From Pseudacidovorax intermedius (GTDB lineage Bacteria > Pseudomonadota > Gammaproteobacteria > Burkholderiales > Burkholderiaceae_C): a stretch of DNA of 43,143 nucleotides. The notes under the pieces were generated by a model, which did not search any database, was not told the origin of the DNA, and was given only the letters and a program-made list of their open reading frames with translations. A program made the translations under genes and the position numbers. Positions 7,333 through 16,308 of this stretch are shown here, one piece after another (within the stretch, counting starts at the first letter, position 1; every line of letters starts with the position of its first letter). Where the stretch lies: assembly GCF_003350475.1 (NCBI RefSeq), contig NZ_QQAV01000002.1, forward strand, positions 574,703 to 617,845. Reading direction: 5' to 3'.

Positions 7333-10300
7333 TCACCGCCGCAGGTCCAGCGTGAACGGGAACTCGCGACTGCCCACCACCTCGATGTTCGCCGGCGGCG
7401 TGCGCAGCATGCCGGGCGTGTGGCCCATGCGCGAGAAGCGCGCCAGGCGGCGGCTTTCGGCCTCGTAGGCATTGACCGGGAAGGTGGTGTAGTTGCGACC
7501 GCCCGGGTGCGCGACGTGATACTGGCAGCCGCCCAGCGAGCGCTTCATCCAGGTGTCGACGATGTCGAAGGTCAGGGGCGCATGCGGGTGGATGGTCGGG
7601 TGCAGCGAAGAAGGCGGATTCCACGCCTTGTAGCGCACGCCGGCCACGTACTCGCCGGCCACGCCGGTGGGCTGCAGCGGCAGCACCTTGCCGTTGACGG
7701 TGACGGCGTAGCGGCTCTGGTTGAGGCCGGTCACGCGCACCTCGACCCGCTCCAGCGACGAATCGACATAGCGCACCGTACCGCCGATGGCGCCCTGCTC
7801 GCCCATGACGTGCCAGGGCTCCAGCGCGTTGCGCAGCGACAGCTCGACGCCCATGGCCTGCACCTCGCCGACCAGCGGGAAGCGGAACTCGAAATGCGGC
7901 GCGAACCATTCCGCCTCGAAGGCGAAGCCGGCCTGGCGCATCTCGGCGATCACGTCGTCGAAATCCATCTTCACGAAGGTGGGCAGCAGGAAGCGGTCGT
8001 GCAGCTCGGTGCCCCAGCGGGTCGCCGGCGCCTGGTAGGGCGTGTCCCAGAAGCGGGCGATGAGGGCGCGCAGCAGCAGCTGCTGCACGATGCTCATGCG
8101 GGCATGGGGCGGCATCTCGAAGGCGCGCAGCTCCAGCAGGCCCAGGCGGCCCGTCGGCCCATCGGGCGAGTAGAGCTTGTCGATGCAGAACTCGCTGCGG
8201 TGCGTGTTGCCGGTGACGTCGATCAGGATGTTGCGCAGCGTGCGGTCCACCAGCCAGGGCGGCATGCCCTGGCCGTAGAGCTCGCGGTTGCGCACGATCT
8301 CCTTGATGGCGATTTCGAGCTCGTAGAGCTGGTCGTTGCGAGCCTCGTCCACGCGCGGCGCCTGGCTGGTCGGGCCGATGAACATGCCCGAGAACAGGTA
8401 CGACAGCGAGGGATGGTTGTGCCAGTACAGCACCAGGCTGGCCAGCAGTTCGGGCCGGCGCAGGAAGGGGCTGTCGGCCGGCGTGGCGCCGCCCAGCACG
8501 AAGTGGTTGCCGCCGCCGGTGCCGGTGTGGCGGCCGTCGGTCATGAACTTCTCGGCCGTCAGGCGCGTCTGGAAGGCCGCGTCGTAGAGGAACTCGGTGT
8601 GCTGGACCAGCTCGCCCCAGTTGTGCGCCGGATGGATGTTGACCTCGATCACGCCGGGGTCGGGCGTGACCTGCAGCAGCTTCAGGCGCGCATCCCGTGG
8701 CGGCGGGTAGCCTTCCAGCACGATCTGCATGCCCAGTTCCTCGGCCGTGGCCTCGACGGCCGTGAGCAGGTCGAGGTAGTCCTCCAGAAAGGCCAGTGGC
8801 GGCATGAAGACGTAGAGCACGCCCGAGGCCTGGCCCACCTTCTCGGCGGCCGGGCCGTTGGCGCGGCGCGGGTCGCGTGCCTCCACGCACAGGGCCGTGC
8901 GCGTGATCCAGTGCGCCGATTCGCCACGGCTCGGGAAGCGGACGTTGGCGCCGTCCGCCACATGCCGCGCGCTGCCGTCGCCCGGGGCCACGTCGCCGCC
9001 GGTGGCGCCAGCCGCGCCGGGCGGCTGCAGGCGCACCGTCGCGCTCGCATTGCGGGGCGCACTCTGCACATAAGCCACCTCGTCGGTGCCGGCGCCCATG
9101 CCGCCTTGGCCCCAGGCTTCGGTGTAACGGGCGCGCAGCTCGGCGGCCGAAGGCAGTGCGGCCTGCGGCGCGTGCGGGTCACGGTCGATCAGGTAGGGGA
9201 AGTCGCCCTTGGCCGCCCAGGGCTGGGAATCGAGCGGCAGGCGGTAGCCCATCGGCGAATCGCCAGGGATCAGGTACATGCGGTCGTCGCGCAGGAACCA
9301 GGGGCCGGTCTTCCAGCCGGCGCCGGCCAGGGCCGGGTTGTCGGTGGCGTTGGACGAGGGCTCCAGCGGGAGCACATAGCCGATCACCGCGTCGAGCTTC
9401 TGCGTGAACACGCGGCGCAGGCGGGCGCGCTCCAGTTCGTCGTCCAGGTTGGACTCGAAGGGATCGACATTGACCGGCAGCCGGCGCTCTCGCCAGAGGT
9501 AGTAATAGACGTCCTCGTAACCCGGCTGGATGAAGCGCTCCGACAGGCCCAGCTTGCCGGCGAGCGTTCGGGTGAAGCGCTCGGCGTCGGCGCTGGTGTA
9601 GCTGGCCGGCTTGCGCTCGTCGGCGAAGAGGGCCGGTTTGTGCCAGATGGGCTGGCCGTCGGCACGCCAGAAGATCGACAGCGCCCAGCGCGGCAACTGC
9701 TCGCCCGGGTACCACTTGCCCTGGCCGAAATGCAGGAAGCCGCCCTCGCCGTATTCGGCACGCAGGCGGTCCACCAGCTCGGTCGCGTAGCCGCGCTTGG
9801 TGGGGCCCAGAGCGTCGGTGTTCCATTCGGCGGCGTCACGGTCGCTGGTGGCCACGTAGGTGGGCTCGCCGCCCATGGTCAGGCGCACGTCGCCAGCGGC
9901 CAGGCGGGCATCGACCGCCTCGCCCAGGGCCAGCACCTCGGACCACTGGTCGTCGGTGTAGGGTTTGGTGACGCGCGGCGACTCGTAGATGCGGGTGACC
10001 ACCATCTCGTGGTCGAACTCGACCTCGGCCTCGTCCACCAGACCCTCGATGGGCGCGGCGCTCGACGGATTGGGCGTGCAGGCCAGCGGGATGTGGCCTT
10101 CGCCGGCCAGCAGGCCGGAGGTGGCGTCCAGGCCGATCCATCCGGCGCCGGGCAGGTAGACCTCGCACCAGGCATGCAGGTCGGTGAAGTCGACCTCGGT
10201 GCCGCTCGGGCCGTCGAGCGACTTGACGTCGGGCGTGAGCTGGATCAGGTAGCCCGACACGAAGCGCGCCGCCAGGCCCATGTGGCGCAGCAGCTGCACC

Positions 10301-10860
10301 AGCAGCCAGCCGGAGTCGCGGCAGGAGCCGCTGGCTTTCTCGAGCGTCTCTTCCGGCGTCTGCACGCCGGGCTCCATGCGGATGAGGTACTTGACGTCCT
10401 GCTGCACCTGCTGGTTGAGCTGGACCAGGAAGTCGATGGTGCGCTTCTCGCTGCGATCGATCTTCTCGAGGTAGGCCGCCACCAGCGGCGTGGCCGGCTC
10501 CGTCACCAGGTAGGGCGCCAGCTCCTCGGCCTGCGCCTTGGAGTACTTGAAGGGCACCGTCTCCGCGTGCGGCTCGAGGAAGAAGTCGAAGGGGTTGTAG
10601 ACCGCCATCTCGACCACGAGGTCGACCGTGACGGTGAACTCGGTGGTCTTCTTCGGGAAGACCAGCCGTGCCTGGTAGTTGGCGAAGGGATCCTGCTGCC
10701 AGTTGATGAAGTGCTCGGCCGGCTCGACGCGCAGCGAGTACGAGATCACGTTGCTGCGGCAGTGCGGCGCGGGGCGCAGCCGCACGACCTGCGGGCCCAG
10801 TTGGACGGGCCGGTCGTACTTGTAGCGTGTGACGTGGTGGAGGGCGGCGTGGATCGACAT
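7333..10860 (-). CDS. DUF2126 giant transglutaminase-domain protein
   Basis: About 1175 aa, the usual size of this family. Residues 1 to about 290 are the transglutaminase N-domain plus core: family start MSIHAALHHVTRYKYDRPV, catalytic Cys in KASGSCRDSGWLL, His in FTDLHAWCEVYLPGAGW and Asp in GLDATSG. The rest is the large DUF2126 region with LTMGGEPTYVA, GQGKWYPGEQLPRWAL and TGGGNHFVLGG. Function is unproven; the family is linked by gene neighbourhood to ATP-grasp amidoligases and alpha-E proteins, as seen here. The ATG at 10860 is chosen over a start 48 nt upstream because it gives the family N-terminus and lies downstream of a plausible promoter. It is the first gene of cluster A. A 1368-codon open frame on the opposite strand is a shadow. 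Confidence 0.92.
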   Translation of the reverse strand: MSIHAALHHVTRYKYDRPVQLGPQVVRLRPAPHCRSNVISYSLRVEPAEHFINWQQDPFANYQARLVFPKKTTEFTVTVDLVVEMAVYNPFDFFLEPHAETVPFKYSKAQAEELAPYLVTEPATPLVAAYLEKIDRSEKRTIDFLVQLNQQVQQDVKYLIRMEPGVQTPEETLEKASGSCRDSGWLLVQLLRHMGLAARFVSGYLIQLTPDVKSLDGPSGTEVDFTDLHAWCEVYLPGAGWIGLDATSGLLAGEGHIPLACTPNPSSAAPIEGLVDEAEVEFDHEMVVTRIYESPRVTKPYTDDQWSEVLALGEAVDARLAAGDVRLTMGGEPTYVATSDRDAAEWNTDALGPTKRGYATELVDRLRAEYGEGGFLHFGQGKWYPGEQLPRWALSIFWRADGQPIWHKPALFADERKPASYTSADAERFTRTLAGKLGLSERFIQPGYEDVYYYLWRERRLPVNVDPFESNLDDELERARLRRVFTQKLDAVIGYVLPLEPSSNATDNPALAGAGWKTGPWFLRDDRMYLIPGDSPMGYRLPLDSQPWAAKGDFPYLIDRDPHAPQAALPSAAELRARYTEAWGQGGMGAGTDEVAYVQSAPRNASATVRLQPPGAAGATGGDVAPGDGSARHVADGANVRFPSRGESAHWITRTALCVEARDPRRANGPAAEKVGQASGVLYVFMPPLAFLEDYLDLLTAVEATAEELGMQIVLEGYPPPRDARLKLLQVTPDPGVIEVNIHPAHNWGELVQHTEFLYDAAFQTRLTAEKFMTDGRHTGTGGGNHFVLGGATPADSPFLRRPELLASLVLYWHNHPSLSYLFSGMFIGPTSQAPRVDEARNDQLYELEIAIKEIVRNRELYGQGMPPWLVDRTLRNILIDVTGNTHRSEFCIDKLYSPDGPTGRLGLLELRAFEMPPHARMSIVQQLLLRALIARFWDTPYQAPATRWGTELHDRFLLPTFVKMDFDDVIAEMRQAGFAFEAEWFAPHFEFRFPLVGEVQAMGVELSLRNALEPWHVMGEQGAIGGTVRYVDSSLERVEVRVTGLNQSRYAVTVNGKVLPLQPTGVAGEYVAGVRYKAWNPPSSLHPTIHPHAPLTFDIVDTWMKRSLGGCQYHVAHPGGRNYTTFPVNAYEAESRRLARFSRMGHTPGMLRTPPANIEVVGSREFPFTLDLRR

Positions 10861-10880
10861 GGGACTCGGTGGTTTGGGCT

Positions 10881-10908
10881 TATTCTGGTGACGGCGCGCG
10901 TGCAGCAA
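10881..10908 (-). promoter_or_regulatory. Possible sigma70-type promoter for cluster A
   Basis: On the minus strand TTGCTG (10908-10903) is separated by 16 nt from AGAATA (10886-10881), about 20 nt upstream of the DUF2126 start codon. Both hexamers are partial consensus matches; the assignment is by inspection only. Confidence 0.35.
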
Positions 10909-11002
10909 TGACGGGCCCGAGGGCGCATGCTAGCCGAGAAGCAAGCAAGGACTGCGCCATCGGCCCCCCCATGCGGCGGGCCGTTCAGGGAGAGAAAAAG
11001 GC

Positions 11003-13387
11003 TTGAACACAGGCAGGGTGGTGGTACGCGCGCGAGGGTGCCTGCGCGCCGTGACGGGGTCGTGGCGGGGCAGGGGATGGCCGGGTTTGATGGCGGCGAT
11101 GGCTGGCGCCATCGCCGGTACGGCGCTGCAGCTGCGGCAGCCGGTGCTGTGGCCCATCGGTCTCTATGCCTTGGCGGCGCTGGTGGGGCTGGTGGCCTGG
11201 CTGGTCTCCGGCCTGCTGCCTGCGCGGCGCCATCGGACCGGCCTGCTGCTGGCGTTAGTGGCCGGCTTGGCGGTGGGATTCGCCCAGACGGGGTGGCGTG
11301 CCGGCGAGCGCCTGGCCGGGGCGCTGGCGCCGGCCCTCGAAGGACATGACCTCGTCCTCCAAGGGCGCGTGACGGGAATGCCTCAGCGGCGCGATGGCGG
11401 CCTGCGCTTCGAATTCACGACCGAGGGCGAGGCGCTGCTGCCTGGCCGGGTGGTCCTTTTCTGGCCGGACGCCGTCGCGTCGCCCGCGCCGTTGCATGTG
11501 GGCGAACGTTGGCAGTTGCCGGTACGGCTGCGTGCCCCGCACGGCACGCTCAATCCGCACGGTTTCGACTACGAGCTCTGGCTGTTCGAGCAGGACATCC
11601 AGGCGACCGGCTCGGTACGACCTGCGCCGGTTCCCCTGCGACTGCAGACGCCCTCGTGGTGGGAGTGGCCGCTCGAGCGTGCCCGTGAGGCCGTGCGCGA
11701 CCGCATCCTCGAACGCACGGGCGGCAGCAGCGCGGGCCGTGTGGTGGCGGCGCTGGTCACCGGCGACCAGTCGGCCATCGCGCCGGCGGACTGGACCGTC
11801 TTCCGGCTGACGGGCGTCGCCCACCTGATGAGCATCTCGGGCCTGCACGTGACCATGTTCGCCTGGCTGGCGGCGGCCGTGGTCGGCTGGCTCTGGCGGC
11901 TCAGCCCGCGATTGATGCTGCGCTGGCCAGCCCAGCATGCGGGTCTTGCCGGCGGCGTGCTGCTGGCGGCCCTCTACGCGGCCTTCAGCGGCTGGGGGCT
12001 GCCTTCGCAGCGCACGGTCTGGATGCTCGCGCTGGCCGTGCTGCTGCGGCTGTCGGCCCGGCGCTGGCCCTGGCCGGTGGCATGGCTGGTGGTCTTCGCG
12101 CTGGTGGTGGCCATCGATCCGTGGGGACTGATGCAGGCGGGCTTCTGGCTCAGCTTCGTCGCGGTCGCCGTGCTGTTCGCCACCGATCCCGGGCAGGTTG
12201 CGGGCCCCCGGGGCCGGGGCGCGGCGGTGCGGCGGCTGCTGCGCGAGCAGGGCGTGGTCACCTTCGCGCTGGCGCCGCTGGGGTTGATGCTGTTCCAGCA
12301 GGTCTCGGTGGTGGGGCTGGCGGCCAACCTCATCGCGATTCCGGCCATCACGCTGGTCGTGACGCCGCTGGCCATGGCGGGCATCGCCATGCCGCCCTGT
12401 TGGGATCTGGCGGCACTGGCGGTGGAGGCGCTGCGCAGCGCGCTGGCCTGGGCGGCCACGCTGCCCGGCGCGACCTTCAGCGCGGCCGCACCGCCGCTGT
12501 GGGCCGCGGCCGCGGGCGTGCTCGGTGGCATGCTGCTGGTCATGCCCGGCCCCTGGCGCTGGCGGCTGCTCGGCTTGCCGCTGGCGTTGCCGGTGCTGCT
12601 GTGGAGGGCCGAGCCCGTCGCGCCTGGCGACTTCGAGGTGCTGGCGGCCGACGTGGGGCAGGGCAGCGCGATCGTCGTGCGCACGGCGGGCCATGTTCTG
12701 CTGTTCGACGCCGGTCCGCGCTACGGCCCGCGCAGCGATGCCGGCGAGCGCGTGCTGGTGCCGCTGCTGCGCGCGCTGGGCCTGCGGCTGGACCGGCTCC
12801 TGCTGAGTCACCGCGACACCGACCATACCGGTGGCGCCGAGTCCGTGCGCGCCGCCCAGCCGGCGGTGGCCGACTTCGGCGCCCCGTGTGCACGGGGCCT
12901 GCGCTGGCGCTGGGAGGGCGTCGATTTCGAGGTGCTGCATCCCGCGCCCGAGGCCGCCCGGCCGCTGGCCCAGCGCAATGCCGATTCCTGCGTGCTGCGT
13001 ATCGACAACGGCCGCGCCAGCGCGCTGCTGACGGGCGACGTCGAGCAGGCGCAGGAGCTGCAGCTCGTGCAGGAAAGGGGCGAGGGTTTGCGTACCGACC
13101 TGCTGATCGTCGCCCACCATGGCAGCCGCAGTTCGTCCAGCCTGCCCTGGCTGCGGGCCGTGCGGCCGCGCGTGGCGGTCGCCCAGAACGGCTGGCGCAA
13201 CCCCTTCGGCCACCCGGCGCCCGAGGTGCGGGCGCGCTATCTGTCCGAGGGCATCCCTTTCTTCGAGTCCGCGCGTTGCGGTGCGGCCCGCTGGCGCAGC
13301 ACCGAGCCGGATGCCGTGCGCTGCGAGCGGGTGCAGGCGGCCCGCTACTGGCACCACCGGCCGCCGCTGCCCGAAGGCGAAGAATGA
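11003..13387 (+). CDS. comEC: ComEC/Rec2 DNA uptake channel
   Basis: 794 aa inner-membrane protein that passes transforming single-stranded DNA into the cytoplasm in competent bacteria. The N-terminal part has an OB-like soluble segment (about 115-200). The Competence domain carries the signature HLMSISGLHVTMFAW (about 273-287) in a run of hydrophobic helices. The C-terminal metallo-beta-lactamase-like domain starts near residue 543 (LAADVGQGSAIVV) and keeps SHRDTDHTGG and VAHHGSRSS, the metal-ligand motifs. The start is TTG at 11003, supported by AGGGAGAG 8 nt upstream; a later ATG would trim the N-terminus before the first helix. It diverges from the DUF2126 gene. No pilus or other com genes are in the window. 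Confidence 0.93.
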   Translation: MNTGRVVVRARGCLRAVTGSWRGRGWPGLMAAMAGAIAGTALQLRQPVLWPIGLYALAALVGLVAWLVSGLLPARRHRTGLLLALVAGLAVGFAQTGWRAGERLAGALAPALEGHDLVLQGRVTGMPQRRDGGLRFEFTTEGEALLPGRVVLFWPDAVASPAPLHVGERWQLPVRLRAPHGTLNPHGFDYELWLFEQDIQATGSVRPAPVPLRLQTPSWWEWPLERAREAVRDRILERTGGSSAGRVVAALVTGDQSAIAPADWTVFRLTGVAHLMSISGLHVTMFAWLAAAVVGWLWRLSPRLMLRWPAQHAGLAGGVLLAALYAAFSGWGLPSQRTVWMLALAVLLRLSARRWPWPVAWLVVFALVVAIDPWGLMQAGFWLSFVAVAVLFATDPGQVAGPRGRGAAVRRLLREQGVVTFALAPLGLMLFQQVSVVGLAANLIAIPAITLVVTPLAMAGIAMPPCWDLAALAVEALRSALAWAATLPGATFSAAAPPLWAAAAGVLGGMLLVMPGPWRWRLLGLPLALPVLLWRAEPVAPGDFEVLAADVGQGSAIVVRTAGHVLLFDAGPRYGPRSDAGERVLVPLLRALGLRLDRLLLSHRDTDHTGGAESVRAAQPAVADFGAPCARGLRWRWEGVDFEVLHPAPEAARPLAQRNADSCVLRIDNGRASALLTGDVEQAQELQLVQERGEGLRTDLLIVAHHGSRSSSSLPWLRAVRPRVAVAQNGWRNPFGHPAPEVRARYLSEGIPFFESARCGAARWRSTEPDAVRCERVQAARYWHHRPPLPEGEE

Positions 13388-13462
13388 AAACTTTTGCGCA
13401 CGGCGGAGCCGAGAGATGGCCTTGAACTTGCTAAGCTATGGCTCAAGGAGATTGGTCGTTCC

Positions 13463-15016
13463 ATGCACAAGTTCGATGAAATGTATGAGCGGCTCCCCTA
13501 TGAAGGGGCCGCGATCCGACAGCACTACCAGCGATACGACCAATGGCTCGCGAAGCAACCCCCCGAGGTAATGCGTTCGCGCCGTGAAGAGGCGGAGATG
13601 ATCTTCCGCCGGGTCGGCATCACCTTTGCCGTGTACGGCGCCAAGGACGAGGACGGCTCGGGCACCGAGCGCCTCATCCCCTTCGACCTGCTGCCGCGGA
13701 TCATTCCGGCCGACGAGTGGGCGTCGATGGAGAAGGGGCTGGTCCAGCGCGTGACGGCGCTCAACCGCTTCATCCACGACATCTATCACGACCAGGAGAT
13801 CGTCAAGGCCGGCATCGTGCCGGCCGAGCAGATCCAGGGCAATGCCCAGTTCCGCCCCGAGATGATGGGCGTGAACGTGCCCAACAACATCTATTCCAAC
13901 ATCTCCGGCATCGACATCGTCCGGGCGCCCGACAGCGCCGGCAAGGGCGAGTACTACGTGCTGGAAGACAACCTGCGCGTGCCCAGTGGCGTGAGCTACA
14001 TGCTCGAGAACCGCAAGATGATGATGCGGCTCTTTCCCGAGCTTTTCGCGCAGAACCGCGTGGCGCCGGTGGCCCACTATCCCGACCTGCTGCTCGAAAC
14101 GCTCCGTGCCAGCGCGCCGCCGGCCACGGCCGAGCCTACGGTGGTGGTGCTCACGCCCGGCATGTACAACAGCGCCTATTTCGAGCATGCCTTCCTGGCC
14201 CAGCAGATGGGCGTGGAACTGGTCGAGGGCCAGGATCTGTTCGTCAAGGACGACTTCGTCTACATGCGCACCACGCGCGGCCCGCGCCGGGTCGACGTGA
14301 TCTACCGCCGCGTGGACGACGACTTCCTCGACCCCGAGGTGTTCCGCCCCAATTCGACGCTGGGTTGTGCCGGCCTGATGCGGGCCTACAAGGCGGGCAA
14401 CGTGGTCATCTGCAACGCGGTGGGCACGGGCATCGCCGACGACAAGTCCATCTACCCCTACGTGCCCAAGATGGTGGAGTTCTACCTCGGCGAGCAGCCG
14501 ATCCTGAAGAACGTGCCCACCTGGATGTGCCGCAACAAGGACGACCTCGACTACGTGCTCGCGCACATGGAAGATCTGGTCGTCAAGGAAGTGCACGGCG
14601 CAGGCGGTTACGGCATGCTGATCGGTCCGGCCTCCACCAAGGCCGAGATCGACGAGTTCCGCGAGGTGGTGCGCTCCAAGCCCGACGGCTACATCGCGCA
14701 GCCCACGCTCAGCCTGTCTTCGTCGCCCACCTTCGTCGATGCCGGCATCGCGCCGCGCCACATCGACCTGCGTCCCTTCGTGCTGTCGGCCAAGGAGGTG
14801 CAGATGGTGCCCGGTGGCCTCACGCGCGTGGCGCTCAAGGAAGGCTCGCTGGTCGTCAACTCCTCGCAGGGCGGCGGCACCAAGGACACCTGGGTGCTGG
14901 AACCCGATCGCCGCTTCTCGGGCAAGAACGGGCAGAGCCAGTCGCAGACCCAGGGCGGCCAGGGGCAGTCGCAGTCCCAGAGCCAGTCGATGACCTCGTC
15001 CTCTTCCGCGGCCTGA
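13463..15016 (+). CDS. Circularly permuted ATP-grasp protein (cluster B)
   Basis: About 517 aa, DUF404/DUF407-type ATP-grasp amidoligase. Diagnostic segments are GKGEYYVLEDNLRVPSG, YMLENRKMMMRLFPE, VLTPGMYNSAYFEHAFLA and LVEGQDLFV, then VVKEVHGAGGYGMLIGP and SLSSSPTFVD. It is a paralog of the N-terminal two thirds of the 913-aa fusion in cluster A but lacks that extension and the fused alpha-E domain. The last 30 or so residues are a Gln/Ser/Gly-rich low-complexity tail built from QSQ-like units. The ATG at 13463, with AAGGAG 12 nt upstream, is favoured over a TTG 69 nt earlier because MHKFDEMYERLPYEG matches the usual family start. The alpha-E gene follows after 35 nt, so the two are probably co-transcribed. 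Confidence 0.92.
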   Translation: MHKFDEMYERLPYEGAAIRQHYQRYDQWLAKQPPEVMRSRREEAEMIFRRVGITFAVYGAKDEDGSGTERLIPFDLLPRIIPADEWASMEKGLVQRVTALNRFIHDIYHDQEIVKAGIVPAEQIQGNAQFRPEMMGVNVPNNIYSNISGIDIVRAPDSAGKGEYYVLEDNLRVPSGVSYMLENRKMMMRLFPELFAQNRVAPVAHYPDLLLETLRASAPPATAEPTVVVLTPGMYNSAYFEHAFLAQQMGVELVEGQDLFVKDDFVYMRTTRGPRRVDVIYRRVDDDFLDPEVFRPNSTLGCAGLMRAYKAGNVVICNAVGTGIADDKSIYPYVPKMVEFYLGEQPILKNVPTWMCRNKDDLDYVLAHMEDLVVKEVHGAGGYGMLIGPASTKAEIDEFREVVRSKPDGYIAQPTLSLSSSPTFVDAGIAPRHIDLRPFVLSAKEVQMVPGGLTRVALKEGSLVVNSSQGGGTKDTWVLEPDRRFSGKNGQSQSQTQGGQGQSQSQSQSMTSSSSAA

Positions 15017-15051
15017 GGCAGCACCCTTCGATTTCGAGAAAGACAAGACCC

Positions 15052-16008
15052 ATGCTGTCCCGTACCGCCGACCACCTCTACTGGATGTCGCGCTACACCG
15101 AGCGGGCCGAGAACACGGCGCGCATGCTCGACGTCAACTACCAGACCTCCCTGCTGCCCCAGTCGGCCGAAGTGGCCCAGTTGGGCTGGCAGGGCGTGCT
15201 GTCCATCAGCGAACTGCGGCCCGCCTACTTTCAGAAGCATGACGCCATCACGCCCGAGGGCGTCATGGAATTCATGGTGAAGGACGAGAGCAATCCGTCC
15301 TCCATCGTGTCCTGCCTCAAGGCCGCCCGCGAGAACGCACGTGCCGTGCGCGGCGCCCTCACCACCGAGTCGTGGGAAACGCAGAACACCACCTGGCTGG
15401 ACGTGGTCCGCATGCTGCGCCAAGGCGAGTTCGAGCGTGACCCGGGCCAGTTCTTCGAATGGGTGAAGTTCCGCTCGCACCTGTCGCGCGGCGTCACGCA
15501 GGGCACCATGCTGCAGGACGAGGCGTACCACTTCCTGCGCCTGGGCACCTTCCTGGAGCGGGCGGACAACACGGCCCGGCTGGTGGACGTGAAGTTCCAC
15601 GCCATGAACAGCGAGTTCTTCGGCGGCGGCACCGAAGAGCATCAGGAATACGACTTCTACCACTGGAGCGCGATCCTGCGCAGCGTCTCCGCCTTCGAGG
15701 TCTACCGCAAGGTCTACCGCAACGTGATCAAGCCGGAGCGCGTGGCCGAGCTGCTGATCCTGCGCGCCGACATGCCGCGCTCGCTGCATGCCAGCCTGGT
15801 CGAGGTGGTCAACAACCTGAGCAAGGTGGCCAACGACCAGAGCGCCGAAACCCTGCGCCGCGCCGGCAAGCTGCTGGCCGAGCTGCAGTACGGCCGGGTC
15901 GATGAGATCCTGGCCACCGGGCTGCATGCGTACTTGACGCAGTTCCTGGATCGCATCAATGAGCTGGGGATGCGCGTCAGCCAGGATTTCCTCGTCCCGA
16001 CGAACTGA
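15052..16008 (+). CDS. Alpha-E (DUF403) domain protein (cluster B)
   Basis: 318 aa, a stand-alone alpha-helical alpha-E protein. It opens with the family signature LSRTADHLYWMSRYTERAEN and repeats a related helix motif at FLRLGTFLERADNTARLVD. Members accompany circularly permuted ATP-grasp ligases; their biochemical role is unknown. The start ATG at 15052 follows a purine-rich GAGAAAGACAAGA stretch. It lies 35 nt after the ATP-grasp gene and is followed by a clear terminator, so cluster B here is only two genes. Many other genomes add a transglutaminase and a proteasome-like (Anbu) peptidase at this point; neither is present, though cluster A nearby could supply the transglutaminase. Confidence 0.92.
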   Translation: MLSRTADHLYWMSRYTERAENTARMLDVNYQTSLLPQSAEVAQLGWQGVLSISELRPAYFQKHDAITPEGVMEFMVKDESNPSSIVSCLKAARENARAVRGALTTESWETQNTTWLDVVRMLRQGEFERDPGQFFEWVKFRSHLSRGVTQGTMLQDEAYHFLRLGTFLERADNTARLVDVKFHAMNSEFFGGGTEEHQEYDFYHWSAILRSVSAFEVYRKVYRNVIKPERVAELLILRADMPRSLHASLVEVVNNLSKVANDQSAETLRRAGKLLAELQYGRVDEILATGLHAYLTQFLDRINELGMRVSQDFLVPTN

Positions 16009-16085
16009 GAGATTGCCGGCAGGCATCCGCCGGCTGTGCCGGCTTGTGACGACCGCCTCGCTTGGCGGCTGTGAATTCAACCTTC

Positions 16086-16113
16086 TGCCCCGGTAATCCG
16101 GGGCATATTTTTT
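16086..16113 (+). terminator. Intrinsic terminator of cluster B
   Basis: TGCCCCGG (16086-16093) and CCGGGGCA (16098-16105) form a perfect 8-bp stem with a TAAT loop, followed by TATTTTTT. It ends the ATP-grasp/alpha-E transcript before the type I secretion operon. The rest of the 300-nt gap (16009-16308) holds small GC inverted repeats and no promoter I would defend. Confidence 0.88.
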
Positions 16114-16308
16114 GGGTGTCGCCGCGGTAGGGTGCCGAGGCTGATGCGCTCCCTGTTCTGTGGGAGCAACGTCACGCGTCCGGTGAGGCACCGGACCTGT
16201 GAACTAATGAAGCAGTTGCCAGCTTTGTTCGTCCGCGTGCCATAAGCTCTCTCCAGCCTCGAATAGAGTCCTCGCTCACAGCGGCCGGAGTGCCGCAGGG
16301 GAGGAATA

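Noticed and set aside
6805-10911. 1368-codon open frame on the plus strand opposite the DUF2126 gene
   Set aside because: Arg/Ala/Gly/His-rich translation without any motif, exactly antisense to a well-conserved gene; a GC-bias shadow.
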